Made by a program: the position numbers and the translations under genes. A stretch of 64,000 bases of DNA from Gracilariopsis chorda (Eukaryota; Rhodophyta; Florideophyceae; Gracilariales; Gracilariaceae), in assembly GCA_003194525.1 (NCBI GenBank), contig NBIV01000187.1, forward strand, positions 99,080-163,079, written 5' to 3'. The notes beneath the pieces are model-generated. The model was not told the origin of the DNA. It did no database searches and saw only the letters and a list, made by a program, of their open reading frames with translations. Shown here piece after piece: positions 50,241 to 62,223 of this stretch. The first letter of the stretch is position 1, and the number at the start of each line of letters is the position of its first letter.

Positions 50241-52261
50241 CTAGAGATTGGAATGAGGAATGTGAACGAAGCTTCTTGGACCTGAAAGTCGCACTTATCT
50301 CTGCTCCAATTTTTGTTCCACTGGATTGGACCAGACCATTTCGCCTCCACATCGATGCTTCGCAGTTGGCAGTTGGAGCGACTCTGAACCAGTTAGATGA
50401 TGATGGTTGTGATCGTGTCATCGCATACACATCTCGCAAGCTAACCTCTGCAGAGCAGAACTACACGGCAAACGAACGTAAGCTTTTGGCGCTTGTATTC
50501 GCCCTGCAGCGCTTCCCTTGTTATCTGGAGGGATGTACTTTTGACGCTTTTACAGACAGTCAAGATGTGGAAAACTTTATGACAAAGAAATCTTTAAATC
50601 TTCGTGAGGCTCGCTGGCTGGATTTCGTGGCTACTTTTAATATTCGCAAAGTGAACTTGGTTAGTGGAACGTTGCATGTCCGTGGAGACTCTTTATCCCG
50701 TATTCCGGATCGTCCCGTGGTGCAGCAGATCCAGTGCGTGTCACCCTCTTTTTCGGAGCTTGTAGAAGCGTTGTTGCAGTATGAGCATGATCAATTCTTC
50801 AGTTTGATAGTTGCAGCGTTGGAAGGCAAGTGGCCTACGGAGCCTAAGGTTCTTAAGCGGATTGAGCTCATGTTGCCCTCCTTTTCGAAAGACGGTTGGC
50901 GGCTTCTGTACAAGGGAAAGCTTTGTGTCCCACCATACCGCCGTCTTCAAGCTTTGGAAATGGCCCATGACTCTAAAGTGGGTGGTCACTTCGCCTTCTC
51001 GAGGACTTTAGCAAGGTTGGCTGAGTTTCATTGGAAGCACAAGACCAAAGAAGTCAAGCGTTATTGTGATGGTTTTGGCATCTGTCAACAACAGAAAGAT
51101 TTTCACGGCCAGACTATCAACGATCCGACGCCCTTACCAGTCCCTACCCGCAGATGGGGAATGGTTGCAACTGACTTCATAGTCAAACTTCTGAAAACGG
51201 ACCGAGGTTTCGACTCAATTGCAACACAGGTTGATAGATTGTCACGGAGGGTCCGTTTTATTTCCTGCAATGAGACTGACAAGGCGCAAGACGTTGCACA
51301 GGCCTTCTTCACCCACATCTTTCCCCATCATGGGCTGCCTGACTCTATAGTCTCTGATCGCGACCCTCGTTTCATATCCTCTTTCTGGACTTCGTTAATG
51401 AACTTATGTGGTGTGAATTCCGGAATGTCTTCCACGCAACATCCTCAATCTGATGGTGCTTCTGAAGTGATGAACCGGATGATCGAAAATTACATCCATT
51501 GCTTTTGCTCATTCGAGCAGACTGATTAGGATGTGCTGCTTCCCAGCGCAGAATTTGCTTACAATTCAGCAGTCTCAGAAGACATTGGTCTTTCTCCTTT
51601 TGACGTTTACCTTGGATGGAAGCCAAAGGCGCCACTGGACAAGCATTACCAATCTTATACATCTCTTGAAGCACTTTCGGATTTTCGTGCTTGACTCAAA
51701 GCCGTCGCGGACGACGCCAAGTATGCAAATCATCTAGCAAAAGCACACCAGGCAGCGGAAGCTAGTGTTCATTTCGAAAATCCTACGTATAAGATTGGAG
51801 ACAAAGTGTGGGTTTCACGAAAACTGTTTTGAGATTCATACTCCAAAGCGCAAGACTCAGCAAAGTTGTCCGCTCGGAGGTTTGGGCCTTTTCGCATCTT
51901 GGAGCTGGTAGGAAAGAATGCTTTACGGCTGAATTTTCCATCCCATATCCGAACGTACCCAGTAATCCACGTTTCTCACACGAAACCACATCGCTCGCAG
52001 CTACGGGACATTGCACAGTCTACGCGAAGTACTCCTGCTCCAGTTCCTGGATCAAATTCAAGCACTCTCTACAATTTGGATCGTATTCTGGCTCACCGTA
52101 AGAGGGAGAGGGGATATCAGTGGCTTACGCTATTGGACAACTCTAATACGCACGATGCCCAATGGCAGCCGACGAGATATTTTGTGGATACTGATGGGAC
52201 GCTTACAAAAGCGATTCGGGATTATACAGAGGGCAATAATCTTATTACTCATTTGCATTGA
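50235..52261 (+). pseudogene. Pol remnant: RNase H, integrase and C-terminal tail
   Basis: One frame runs the whole length, interrupted by TAG at 51527 and TGA at 51692 and 51830. RNase H: WNEECERSFLDLKVALISAP, then FRLHIDASQLAVGATLNQ and the NERKLLALVFALQRF helix. Integrase: an HHCC zinc-finger region ending CDGFGIC, and DDE core residues in VATDFIV, SIVSDRDPRF and GASEVMNRM. The tail holds RRFGPFRILELVGKNALRL (GPY/F-like). No RT catalytic motif is present. The stops make it non-functional. Confidence 0.8.
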
Positions 52262-52552
52262 CGAAGTCGTCAATATTCGCAGAGGACAATGGTGCAACAG
52301 TAATGAATGAAGAGATTGAAATCGGAACAGCTGTAACTTCTAATCGGGCACATTTGGATGTAGGCAGTTGTAATTAGGTTGAAATCGGAAGAGCTGTAAC
52401 TTCTAATCGGGGTGATTTGGATGTAGGCCGTTGTAATCGGTATTATACCGGAGACAGTTTGTGCGTTATGAACGGTATAAAAGTCTGGAGGAAAGAAAGA
52501 TGCGAAGAGAGAGAACACCATCGACCAGTCAGAGAATAAAGCCTCCACATCC
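51757..52552 (+). repeat. Right arm of the palindrome (pol 3' end and LTR)
   Basis: The native-orientation copy: pol C-terminus to 52261, then LTR-like sequence with two 62-bp tandem repeats, a TATAAAAG box near 52473 and an AATAAA signal near 52542. It ends about 52552, where duplicated-block sequence begins. Confidence 0.8.
52317..52440 (+). repeat. Two 62-bp tandem repeats within the LTR
   Basis: The unit begins TTGAAATCGGAA(C/G)AGCTG at 52317 and again at 52379, with few differences. The same pair appears inverted in the left arm near 49555-49680. Repeats in this position are common in LTR promoter regions. Confidence 0.7.
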
Positions 52553-52556
52553 TATT

Positions 52557-55144
52557 AAAGAGAGACCGAGCAAAGCACGGACAGATGAGTGACAAGTCTG
52601 TACAGCACCGGCTGAACGCGCTTATGGCGAGGCAAAGAGGGAAGTGGAAATAAGGCAGAGCGCATGGTGGGAAAGAGAAGGGCGAAGCTGACGGATGAGA
52701 TTGCTCGATGACGACGAAGAAGCGCAGTCGCCAACGCTTTGAGCGGCGTTCACCGCGAGGTGTTGTGTCAGCCAAGTTGTCTCAGGTTGTGCACCATTCA
52801 GAAGCCTGTGTGCAAAAGCGTATCAACCGATTATCAGAAGTTGCACGCTCAAGTCTCCAAGAAAATCGCATGTGACTAAAGATAAACAATACCATAGTCT
52901 GACTGACGTGTGAAGAGTGGATTCTGCTGCTTTGACAGGCATGTAAGAAAATGCAAGAGAGTCAATGGCGTCTCAGTAGATTCTTGACTCCTTCATGTGC
53001 TCGATTCTAACAATCGGCTTTGTATTTCAATGAGTGGTTCTTTTCAACACCATAGTGTCCGTGCTATTTGCGTTTGCTCAGGTGAAGGTATTGTGGGCAA
53101 TGCAATAACGAAAAACAATCAAGACTTCTTCTTAGCATGTCTCACGAATCCAAGCTTCTCGATCTAATTGGAATAAGAATTACAAGCATTGTTTTTGGAA
53201 TTTCTATACATGACTTTAGCATATCAGCATGGGTACCGAGGTAGGTAAAACCATTTTAGCAAAGTTTGATACAAGAATAGTACAGTTCGATACCATATCG
53301 CGGATCCTTCCTCATCAACGCGCTACTCTCCAGCCAGAGATGAAGAGCTCAATTGCTTCATCAAGGCCAGCATAGCCCACCTAGAACTTTGAACCTATGC
53401 ATACAATCTTTAAACTTAGTCAGTATTTCAAAAGAAAGCGTGTGAAAGATATAGAAAAGGGGAGCCTAATACATCTTCATCTTCTAAAAAGCTAACACTT
53501 TGACAAGGACAATGCAAGTAAAGAGCGCCCAGCTGTTTCATACTTGTATCAGCCTCTAAGTTGAAGTGGAATAGAGAGTTCTCTCATTTCCGGTCTCGCA
53601 TACCGAAGTTGAAACACTGCAATCCATCTAGCTACAGCCGGTAGGCTGTGTTTCAGTCCGTTCAGGTCGGGTTTATAGACAGAATTGCGTCGCATGTTAC
53701 ATTGCAATGCTGATAAAAATGAGAGAATTGAACAAGACCAAAGCGCGACTATTTACCAACAAGGATACTCATAGATAAACTGTTTCAAAGACGTGAATCG
53801 AGAATCAGAGGCCATGTTATAGATATAATGCCCGGATTAATAACAGCACATTCGGCGGTTGCCAAGCTCCGAGCTCGAGAAGATCAAAATAGATTCAAGA
53901 CCGGCGCGCTATCCGTAATATCTGCTTTGTGTTCTATCCAACGGGACACTCGAAAGCCTATGATTGAGTTTGGATCCATTCTGATGAATTCAAACAGGGT
54001 CTGAACTTTGCTCACCAGATATGGAATAAGAACGCGAACAACTCATCTTCTTACACTCAGTATCGCTCAAAGGTTGCCAGAGGGACCCATCTGATATATG
54101 TCATCCTCACGATCAGTGTGTGTAATCCCACAGCAGTGGAGACTTGAACACGTGCTTTGCAGAGCTGTCTCTTCACCAATATGTATTGCTAGAGCGTAAG
54201 TTAGTTGCCTATAGGTCCGTTCCCGATGGATATGCCATCAAAGCTAGGAGCGGTAGTCATAATTCAAGTTCGTCATAAGGGGGCGTCAGGAGAAGGCGTC
54301 ATGAGGAGGCGCCAAACCGTTGAATTGTGATGAATGAGTGCCGGAGTGAGGGCGCGCTTGGAAGACGCCCACTAATTAAAGGTGTGTTATGTCCTCACAT
54401 CAGCCACTAATTACAGGTATGTTAGCTCACATCACCCACCCTGCGTTACTGCAACTGTCACAATTTTGTCGAGCTGATGTTGATCAGTAAAGCGAACTCC
54501 ATTGCAAAGGGGTTACATTTTGGGTAGATTAGGACATTAAATGAGCTGGAAATATGGGATGAGTGCTCGTCAATGGGCGGAACAAAGAACAGAACTGGGT
54601 CATTTAGAGAGAAACTTGTTCTCTCATCACTGAAATTGGCTTGCAAATTTTATACTACAACTAAAGTGGCGTCAGTTCTGTTCGATAAAGACTACTGAAG
54701 ATGCAGAGGTTACGAACCATCCAATAAGAGAACGTTTTCTCACTTGCGCAGCACAATCCAACTTTGAAAAGGGTTATCCAAGTCGTTAACGCGAACTTCA
54801 CTTTCAAACATTTCTCCAAATAGCTTCTTCTCGTACGAGGAATTGTAGTAGTACTTAGCGCGCGTTGAAACCATTTTGGAGGTTCCCCAGGTGCCGCATT
54901 GCAGGAAACCGCCACGGAATGGTAAACTGAGCACCATGAGTCCGTCACGCATGAGACGCCAGAAATCCAAGAAGGCTGTTTTTCGATGTACGGGGCTGTA
55001 GGCGCAGGTGGTCAAGATTGCGATTCCATCCGGACGAAGAAGACGATGAATTTCCCTGATAGCGAGCTGAGGGAACAGAACATGTTCAATGACCTGGTCA
55101 GCGCCTATGATGTCGTAAGAATTGGAAGCAAGATTTGTTCTGTG
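52557..55144. repeat. Duplicated block, copy 2 (permuted)
   Basis: 52557-52801 matches 10928-11174, and 52802/52810-55144 matches 8187-10551, both in direct orientation. So the end of the block precedes its beginning, and 10552-10927 is absent. The inner joint lies near CATTCAG / GTGCAAAAG at 52801-52810. The left side is bounded by the palindromic element and the right side by a Ty3/gypsy element. Confidence 0.85.
54740..55137 (-). pseudogene. 3' half of the methyltransferase gene (copy 2)
   Basis: It encodes about the last 130 residues of the protein at 10147-11148, from SNSYDIIGADQVIEHV to the stop, with a few substitutions (AIREIHRLL for AIMEIHRLL). The frame is open, but upstream of 55137 it runs into retroelement sequence. 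The N-terminal part lies at 52557-52790 on the other side of the block, so no complete protein can be made. Confidence 0.8.
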
Positions 55145-56962
55145 GTCAAGAGAAATTACAAAGTCTTTGCTGACCTTGGCCTTTCTACCCAGTAGATGGT
55201 GCGTCATCTGTCCATCTTGGATACAGGTGCAGGTACGAATTTCATTATTGAATCGTTGTTACTGTCGGAAATCCGTGCTCACGTTCGTCAAGGACTTGCT
55301 ATCGATCTTGCCGACGCTAACAATAACCCGTTGAAGACGGCAGGTATCGTTTCACTCGTTATGAGGTTTGGAAACTGCGTTTTGCAGCTTGAACTCATCG
55401 TTTGCAAAACTCTTGCTGCTCCCGTTATCTTGGGTTGTGACTTCTGTGATCGATTTGTTGATTCCATTCGGCCGCAATCGCGGGAGGTCGAAATGGAAGA
55501 TGGTTAGACAGTACCGATTGTACGTCGCTCCCTGCTTAGGGCTTCTTCAAAGTTGATTCCTTTACCAATTCTCTTATAGGGTTTCACACCTCCGAAAGTG
55601 TCGCCAAAGCTTCCTGTCGCATGACCCGTCGCTATTCCTTCTGAATCCCAAGTAATTATCGATGTCTTAGCTGCTCCTCGAGGGTTCCGAGTTGTTCAAC
55701 CGCTGAACTCATTGTATGAGAAGTATCAGCTCGCTGTAGCGAATGGTGTAGTTCAAATATCGAATTAACATCCTTTTCAGGTCTTGATTGCCAATCTTGG
55801 CAAACAGGCCCAGTATCCGGAGAAGAAACTAGTTGTTGGAACCGTGTTACCGCACCCAACGGCTTTGATACTCACCAAGGTGTCAGCCGCTAAAATACTT
55901 GGACTCACTCTGACCTCGGAAGACGCTCCTAAGCCCAAGAAGTGGGGGAGTGGGGACTCTGTGTCGCAACAGGTGAACAACACGAATGATCCGGATATGA
56001 AGACCGTTACTACGAGTTATTATAAGCTAGACCCTGTTAAGGAGTTGTAAAAGCTGAATCTCGGAAATGTTTCGGATTCGCACCGCGGGAAACTGCATGA
56101 GGTGTTACGTGAGTTCCCAGCTATGTGGCATGGCTCTCTTGGGGAGATCTCAACCACAGAACACCGTATTGACCTCGTGCCTGGCGCGAGGACGACGGTT
56201 CAGCACCCGTACCGAGCAGGCCCGACAGCACGGGAGGAGGAACAATTTCAAGTCGATAAGATGCTCCGCGCAGGCGTGACTGAGCCGGTTCGGTTCCTTC
56301 GGGCATCTGCAGTCGTACTGGCCACGAGACCAGACGGTTCATGGCGTTTATGTATGGATTACCGACGCTACAATTCTATTACCATCAAAGATTTGTATTC
56401 GATACCTCGTATAGACGAATATATTTACTCCCTAGGTGAGTCAACAGTGTTCTTTACATTGGATGCGAGCTGGGGTTACTGGCAAGTACCCGTTTGACCG
56501 GAAGTCCGTGATAAGACAGCATTTGTATGCCATTCTGGACTTTACCGCTTTAAACGTATGCTGTTCGGATTAACGAATGCCCCCACTACATTTCAGCGGG
56601 CGTTGGATATCCTACTCGTCCGTTTCAAATGGCGGATTTGTCTCGTCTATCTTGATGATAGCATTTTCTTCTCCAGTAATCTGGATGATCACCTCGATCA
56701 ACTTCGAGAAATCATGGCCACCTCACGTGATACTAGAATTACCTTGAAGTTAAGGAAGTGTGAATTCTTTACCAAATCGGTCAACTATCTTGGGCATTTT
56801 ATCCATCCAGGACCGCTCTTGATCGAGGAGGCTCGTGTTAAATCCCTCAGGGAGGTTAAGCACCCAACCACACCGACTGAGCTCCGCTCCTTCCTAGGAC
56901 TTTGCAACGTCTACCGAAGCTTCATTTCCGGCTTCCCCAGGATCGCTGTACCGCTCAACTAA
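55145..56962 (+). pseudogene. Protease and reverse transcriptase remnant
   Basis: The protease keeps ILDTGAGTNFI and PVILGCDF. In the same frame, after several stops, RT begins with EFPAMWHGSLGEI and ends past the YLDD active site (CLVYLDDSIFFSS, about 56641-56680). FTLDASWGYWQVPV ends in a TGA at 56494-56496. RT palm and thumb motifs follow (MLFGLTNAPTTFQRAL, NYLGHFIHP, ELRSFLGLCNVYR). Stops at 55507, 55766, 56048 and 56496 show decay. Confidence 0.75.
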
Positions 56963-57029
56963 CTCCTGAAGAAATGACAGCCTCCAAAACTGGATCCCCT
57001 TAAACCCGCTAAAGCGGAGCTTTTGATTC

Positions 57030-59165
57030 TCTCAAAGAGGCAGTTACTTCTGCCCCGATATTATCGTTACCCAAAAATGATCTATCATTCACCATAGATA
57101 CGGATTCTATTGCTTATGAAGTTGGCTGTGCTTTGTTTCAAACTACACCCGATGGGGAACGGAAGCCAATTATATACTGGTCACGAATGCTCAACGTTCA
57201 TGAACGGAACTATTCTGTATCAGAGAAGGAATGTCTTGACATGGTATGGGCATTGCAGACATTGTAGCCATATCTTATGGGCAGCCGCTTTACCGTCAAT
57301 ACGGATCATTCTGCCTTAAGTTGGTTGATGTCAATAACCGAACCTTCCGGACGTCTAACGCGCTGGAGTCTTCGGCTCGCCGAGTTTGACTACGACGTAA
57401 CCTATAAGAAAGGTAATCTCCATGCTCAAGTGAATACATTATATTGTATAGGAACGGAAGTTGAAGCACTCCCCGTCGATGAAGAAGACTAGGAGATTCC
57501 CTGCTTTTTCCTTCACTAGAATGACCAAGACTGGGATGTGGTATCAGACGATTTATGTGATGACCTACTCGTTTTGAACGGCGAAGACCCGGAGTCGGGA
57601 TCCTTTACACCTATTACGCCCAACGAACTGATTCGTGAACAGTTCGGAGATCCGTTTTGTGCGAAGATACGCACCCAGATCCATGGCGGTGCTGATATCC
57701 CTTTTGGAGTCAATTCACAGGGATACCTGGTCAGAACAGTCTGTCCTAACCCACAGATCGTGGTCCTTCATTCGCTTCAATCGCCAGTATTACATTTATC
57801 CCATCAACCGAATATATCGGCTCACCCTGGCGCTAGGAAGGTTTACACGACGCTTCGTCGAGATTTCTACTGTGCCGCATTAGCGATTGATTGTTACGCA
57901 ATGGTGAAACGTTGTACGCGCTGTGCTCGCGAACGAGTCAAGTTGCGTTGACATGCAAAGAAACTGGCGTTGTTCCCGACATGGGCTCCTTTGGAATTTG
58001 TGGCTATCGATATTCTCGACGAGGTCCTCCGGACATTCGGTGGACATAAGTATTTGCTCTTGATCACGGATAGGTTCTTTAAATTAGTCCCGAAAGTTCC
58101 GTTGAAGAAGATTGCCGCTTGCAGTGTTGCGGAAGCTTTTCTTCTTGACTGGGTCTTGGTTTACGGCCGGCCGGTTAATCTCCTCTCCGATAATGAACCA
58201 CAATTTGTGGCTCGGTTGTTTCGAGACGTTTGTCGAATACTCGATGGTAATAATTTGTTTACAAAAACCTATCACCCCCAATGCAATGCGCAGGTTGAGC
58301 GGTTTAACCGTACACTTTTATCAACACTCCGTGCTAATACGTTTGAAAATCCAAAGATTTGAGATCTTTTCACAGATAAAATTACGTATGCGTATAATAC
58401 GCAAGTCTACAGAGTTACTGGTTTATCTCCATTTGAACTGGTTCTCTCATGTTCACCACCACCTATGGCGGTCGAATCTCAACCTACGGTGGATAGGTTC
58501 CGTCCACAACGGATCACTACACTCAATGGAGGAATTGGCTAACTACGATTATACCGCTCGCTAAGTCATCTATGGCGAAGGCACAAAGCCCTTCTAAGCG
58601 GAATTTAGATGCTTGGATTCGCCGTTCTCTTCCATCTCTTGAGAAAGAACATCTAGCATTCGTATGGAAAGAATACTACAATCCCGAGAAGGAAAAACGT
58701 CACAAACTTTCACCCATCGCGGATGGCCCTTATAAGGTCGTCAACATCGACAAGGACACAGTCGTCCTGGAAGTTGGAGACAATCACGAACGCTTTTCTC
58801 GAGATCGAGTGGTTCAAGCCACTACACTCCATACGGAGTCACTGCCTCCCAGTATTGGAATGGATGATACTGTGGTGGACAAAACTTTACATAAGGATAT
58901 TGGCATCACCTCTACAGGGATAGCAATCCTTTCGCGAGGACCTACCGACGCACCATCGTTTTCTTCAACCAATTCTTCGGTTACGAACCAATTGGTTCAT
59001 ACTCGCTGTTTAGCGCCTGTTATTCCGCCCCCGGACGTGCTTTCAGCTCCCGATGGTTCTCCACCTAAGGAAAGGGAGGCGACTGCCCGCTCTGGCCAGG
59101 AACAATTAGCAGTGTCACGACTGCTGCATAGCGCTCGGGATACGTCGGTGTTTTCGGAATGCTAG
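57030..59165 (+). pseudogene. RNase H, integrase and C-terminal tail remnant
   Basis: RNase H is seen as AYEVGCALFQTTPDG, NYSVSEKECLDMVWAL and FTVNTDHSALSWL. Integrase has a zinc finger (HLSHQP...HPGARK...CTRCA) and a DDE core: VAIDILDEV, NLLSDNEPQF and QVERFNRTLL. NEPQF replaces the usual DQG/RDPRF wording. After a stop at 58360 and a frameshift near 58500, the C-terminal part resumes at 58572 with YNPEKEKRHKLSPIADGPYKV. The tail is Ser/Thr/Pro-rich, without a chromodomain. Confidence 0.7.
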
Positions 59166-59186
59166 TTTGACAATCAAAAGGGAAAG

Positions 59187-59706
59187 AATTGAAATGGACG
59201 GATATCGACTCTTAAAACCCACTTTTGAATGAATCAATTTCCATCAAAATATTTTCACACATTCAACACTGCTAGTTTTTTGAAAGTATAAACTAGTAAA
59301 GCACTTCACATTTCCAAGTTATTTCGGACCAAAAACCGAGTCCGGACTCCGCGAAGTGGAGTCCAGACTCCACTACTACATACCTTCACATGTGAACGTG
59401 AGATTGAAAATCTGACCGGACCACCGGAACTGCCCCTTCAAATAGAAGGATAGGATGCTCAGATAAATACATATATAGGAAATACATTAGAGTTTACAAA
59501 ACATGATAGCCCTCGCTATCCTTCACTCGTTGTCAGTGTCTGCGGCCTTGCATAGCATGCACCAGTCCACGAGCCAGCGCAAAACGCTCGGCATCACCTG
59601 CTCCACTTCATCCCCGTGCGCCATAATAATTACGCTCCCGCATTTCGCTCTCCAACCCCTTTGCTCCCCTTTCTCCTTCCAATCCTTCAACTCTCCTTCC
59701 CGCACC
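59187..59706. other. Possible 3' LTR and transposon promoter region
   Basis: This stretch begins right after a purine-rich tract and could be the 3' LTR of the decayed element; no second copy is in the window to prove it. A short inverted repeat (GAGTCCGGACTC...GAGTCCAGACTC) lies near 59339-59371. A TATATA-containing stretch near 59470 may be the promoter of the transposase gene. Confidence 0.4.
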
Positions 59707-62223
59707 ATGTTCCCCTGTTGCTACCCTCGCTGCTCCTTCCACGGCCGCACCACATACTCTCTTCAGAGTCACCAACGCAGGTGCCCCCATCGCCTCACCG
59801 CCAACAAGCGTTCCTCCTCCACAGCCACCGCTCCAGTTCAGTTCCCTCCCAGGACCAAGAAGCGAAAATCCGTTCCCAACCTCTCCATCAATTCTCCTCC
59901 CCTTCCCTCTCACCGTCCTTCCGACAACGTCCCCCTCGCCGATGATGATCCATATGAACTTCAACAGGCTTCCCTCTCTCTTCAAACCCAAGACGCTTAC
60001 CATATCGCAAGTCACGCCATCGGCTCCGTCTCCTCCTCAAACCCCCTTCTCCCGCCCCCTTCTCGTTCCCCTTCCCCTCTCGCCGACAACCCTCATCTCG
60101 AACAACTCGTCCTCTACATCTCCTCCATCGCATCCTCCGTCAGCACCCGCAAAGCAGACGAGCTCATCTCCATCCTCAACCATCCAGACTTCTCCAAGTC
60201 CTCCTTCCAGACCTCCATCTCCTCCGCCAGGCAGTGCCTCGCACTGCAAGAGGACCTCTTCAAGCAACGCATCAGCTCCAACGGCTTCATCCCTTCCACC
60301 ATCACAGACAAGCGCAACACCTTCTCCGCAACCCTCTTCCAGAAACGTGCCATCGACGTCCTCAAGCAACAACTCGCACTCGCACACCTCAACAACACCT
60401 TCTTCCAGCCGGTATCTCAATCTTCCTCATCTTCTTCGTCTTCTGGTCACCCGGCTTTCGCACATCCCATGGCTGCAGCCCTCGGAAAGAAAGTCGTCCC
60501 AGCCATCAAACAGGAAATTATGCAGTCCCCCGTCGATGACATCGTCTGGCACACCCCCCAGGAAACCGGTATCGAATCATTCATCGGCCTCGTCCAGCTC
60601 TACTCGGACAAGTCCGCAACCTCCCTGAAAAGCTCCTCCGTCAATTCCTACCCCCTCCACGTCACGTTTCTCAACTTCTCCGATGCCCTCCGCCGAAAGT
60701 GTATATCCGAAAATCTCACACTCCTCGGATACCTTCCAACCTCCTTCTCCCCGTTTACCGCCTTCGATGACGGCGGCGACTACGTCCCGAAATCATCCTC
60801 CAACATCCCACGCGAGACCAAAATGAACCTCATTCAGCGCGCCATCTCTACCATCCTCAACCCACTCCTCACCTCTGCGCTCCCAGGATTCTCCTTCCGT
60901 GACGCTCACGGTGTCCTCCGCCACTGCCACCCCATCCTCGCCAGCTATTGCGCAGACATCCCAGAAGCAAAGGACATCCTCGCCATCTCCCACGGAACAC
61001 GGCCGCAGCACCCTTGCCCGAGATGCACCGTCCCTCGGGAACACCTCTTCCTCAATACAGATCCCATCTCCTTCCGCACACAACTCCAAACTCGAACCAA
61101 TCGCAGACAGCACACCTGCCTTCTCCGCGAATCCGAGGAAGCGCAACTCGCCCGGAAACCAAAAGTGGCACGCACCAAAAAAGAAGAGGCAGCAACAGCA
61201 CTTCATTCTCTCTCCCTCGCAAAGTACACTTCTCTCTTCGAATCATACCCCATCTTCAACATCACTCCGCTTCTCTCTTCTTACAACATCTTCGCCTTCG
61301 AGCCACTGCATAACTTCCACCTCGGCGTCTCTAAACTCATCAAAGCCACCGCAATCGAACGTCTCCGATCCGATTCCCTCTTCTCCATTGTCGGTCCCAG
61401 CAAATCCAAGAGATCCTTCCAATCCATCCGCACCTCCATCCTCAAACACTCCAACTCCATTCTTGCGGCCATCGAAAAAGATTCCCCTGCAACTGGACTC
61501 CACATAGACTTCTCCACCTCCGACAACGCTCAAGCTCTTAACGGCTTCTTCACCACAGAAGGACTCCGTGGAATGCTCGAAGCAAAAGATTACCGCGCAC
61601 TCGACATGGTATTCCCCTTCATCGGAGCATTCTTCGACAGATGCTGCAACGAAATCGACTCCTCCCCAATCACTTCCGTCTTCACCATGTACACAGATCT
61701 CGTTCTCTACGCCATGCGATACAACTCCACTTCCGAATGGACCGAAGACTCTCTCAAATCACTCGAACGACAGATCAGATCCTTCAAACTCACAGCCACC
61801 ACCGTCCTCGGACCCTACCACTCTTCGCACCTCGGTACCCTCAAGTTCCATCTCCTCGATCACATCGTCGACGACATACGTAGATACGGAGGTCTGCACT
61901 TCAACGACGCAGGCATATTCGAACATGCCCACGTCCTCTTCAAATCTCACTACTCCAAGACATCCAAACATTCTCCAATTCCTCATGGTGCCGTTCCCTC
62001 ACTCTCTCCCATGCCACCCCAATTATGTTCTCCAGAGCAAGCGGGAGATACTCACCAAACAACTTTGAAAACAATAACTGCCGTTTTTCTCCACGGCCCA
62101 CATTCGTGTCCAACGCAGTCAAAACACATCCGATCCAAGCATCCAAGCGTGCCAAATGCATCACAGTTCCATCCACATAATCTGTCTTCCCTTCGCCTCC
62201 CGGTACCACCTCATATCCCATAA
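59707..62223 (+). CDS. Plavaka/CACTA-like (CMC superfamily) transposase
   Basis: The frame is open from 59503, but the Met at 59707 (residue 69 of the long frame) is the likely start because it directly precedes a C2HC zinc finger: CCYPRCSFHGRTTYSLQSH then QRRC. Further on come LVQLYSDKSATSL...SYPLHVTFLNFSDALRRKC...LLGYLP and DAHGVLRHCHPILASYCADIPEAK...HPCPRC, matching the D-rich core and CxxC region of Plavaka-type transposases known from fungi. It would cut and paste DNA. The middle is Ser/Pro-rich. The last 95 residues are low-quality and overlap a convergent frame, so the true C-terminus may differ, perhaps by splicing. Codons are C-rich at third positions, unlike the nearby retroelements. 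Confidence 0.65.
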   Translation: MFPCCYPRCSFHGRTTYSLQSHQRRCPHRLTANKRSSSTATAPVQFPPRTKKRKSVPNLSINSPPLPSHRPSDNVPLADDDPYELQQASLSLQTQDAYHIASHAIGSVSSSNPLLPPPSRSPSPLADNPHLEQLVLYISSIASSVSTRKADELISILNHPDFSKSSFQTSISSARQCLALQEDLFKQRISSNGFIPSTITDKRNTFSATLFQKRAIDVLKQQLALAHLNNTFFQPVSQSSSSSSSSGHPAFAHPMAAALGKKVVPAIKQEIMQSPVDDIVWHTPQETGIESFIGLVQLYSDKSATSLKSSSVNSYPLHVTFLNFSDALRRKCISENLTLLGYLPTSFSPFTAFDDGGDYVPKSSSNIPRETKMNLIQRAISTILNPLLTSALPGFSFRDAHGVLRHCHPILASYCADIPEAKDILAISHGTRPQHPCPRCTVPREHLFLNTDPISFRTQLQTRTNRRQHTCLLRESEEAQLARKPKVARTKKEEAATALHSLSLAKYTSLFESYPIFNITPLLSSYNIFAFEPLHNFHLGVSKLIKATAIERLRSDSLFSIVGPSKSKRSFQSIRTSILKHSNSILAAIEKDSPATGLHIDFSTSDNAQALNGFFTTEGLRGMLEAKDYRALDMVFPFIGAFFDRCCNEIDSSPITSVFTMYTDLVLYAMRYNSTSEWTEDSLKSLERQIRSFKLTATTVLGPYHSSHLGTLKFHLLDHIVDDIRRYGGLHFNDAGIFEHAHVLFKSHYSKTSKHSPIPHGAVPSLSPMPPQLCSPEQAGDTHQTTLKTITAVFLHGPHSCPTQSKHIRSKHPSVPNASQFHPHNLSSLRLPVPPHIP

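Larger units (their letters stand above)
49376..52552. mobile_element. Ty3/gypsy remnant rearranged into a long palindrome
   Basis: A central RNase H-integrase segment (50235-51756, +) is flanked by inverted copies of the same integrase C-terminus plus LTR: left arm 49434-50240 and right arm 51757-52552. The left end also has a small secondary foldback (49376-49545). The RT, protease and gag are missing. The right end was inserted into the duplicated methyltransferase copy, because the sequence switches to that block at about 52553. Confidence 0.75.
55145..59186 (+). mobile_element. Decayed Ty3/gypsy element, 5' truncated
   Basis: The order protease, RT, RNase H, integrase and C-terminal tail is complete, but gag and the 5' LTR are missing. 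The left edge abuts the duplicated block at 55144/55145. Many stops and at least two frameshifts are present. A purine-rich run (AAAAGGGAAAGAA) at about 59173-59186 may be the polypurine tract, with 3' LTR sequence following. It is a different family from the elements at 32811 and 49376. Confidence 0.75.

Noticed and set aside
59942-61507. Ser/Pro-rich frames overlapping the transposase
   Set aside because: They are out-of-frame shadows of a C-rich coding region. The transposase frame carries the family motifs.
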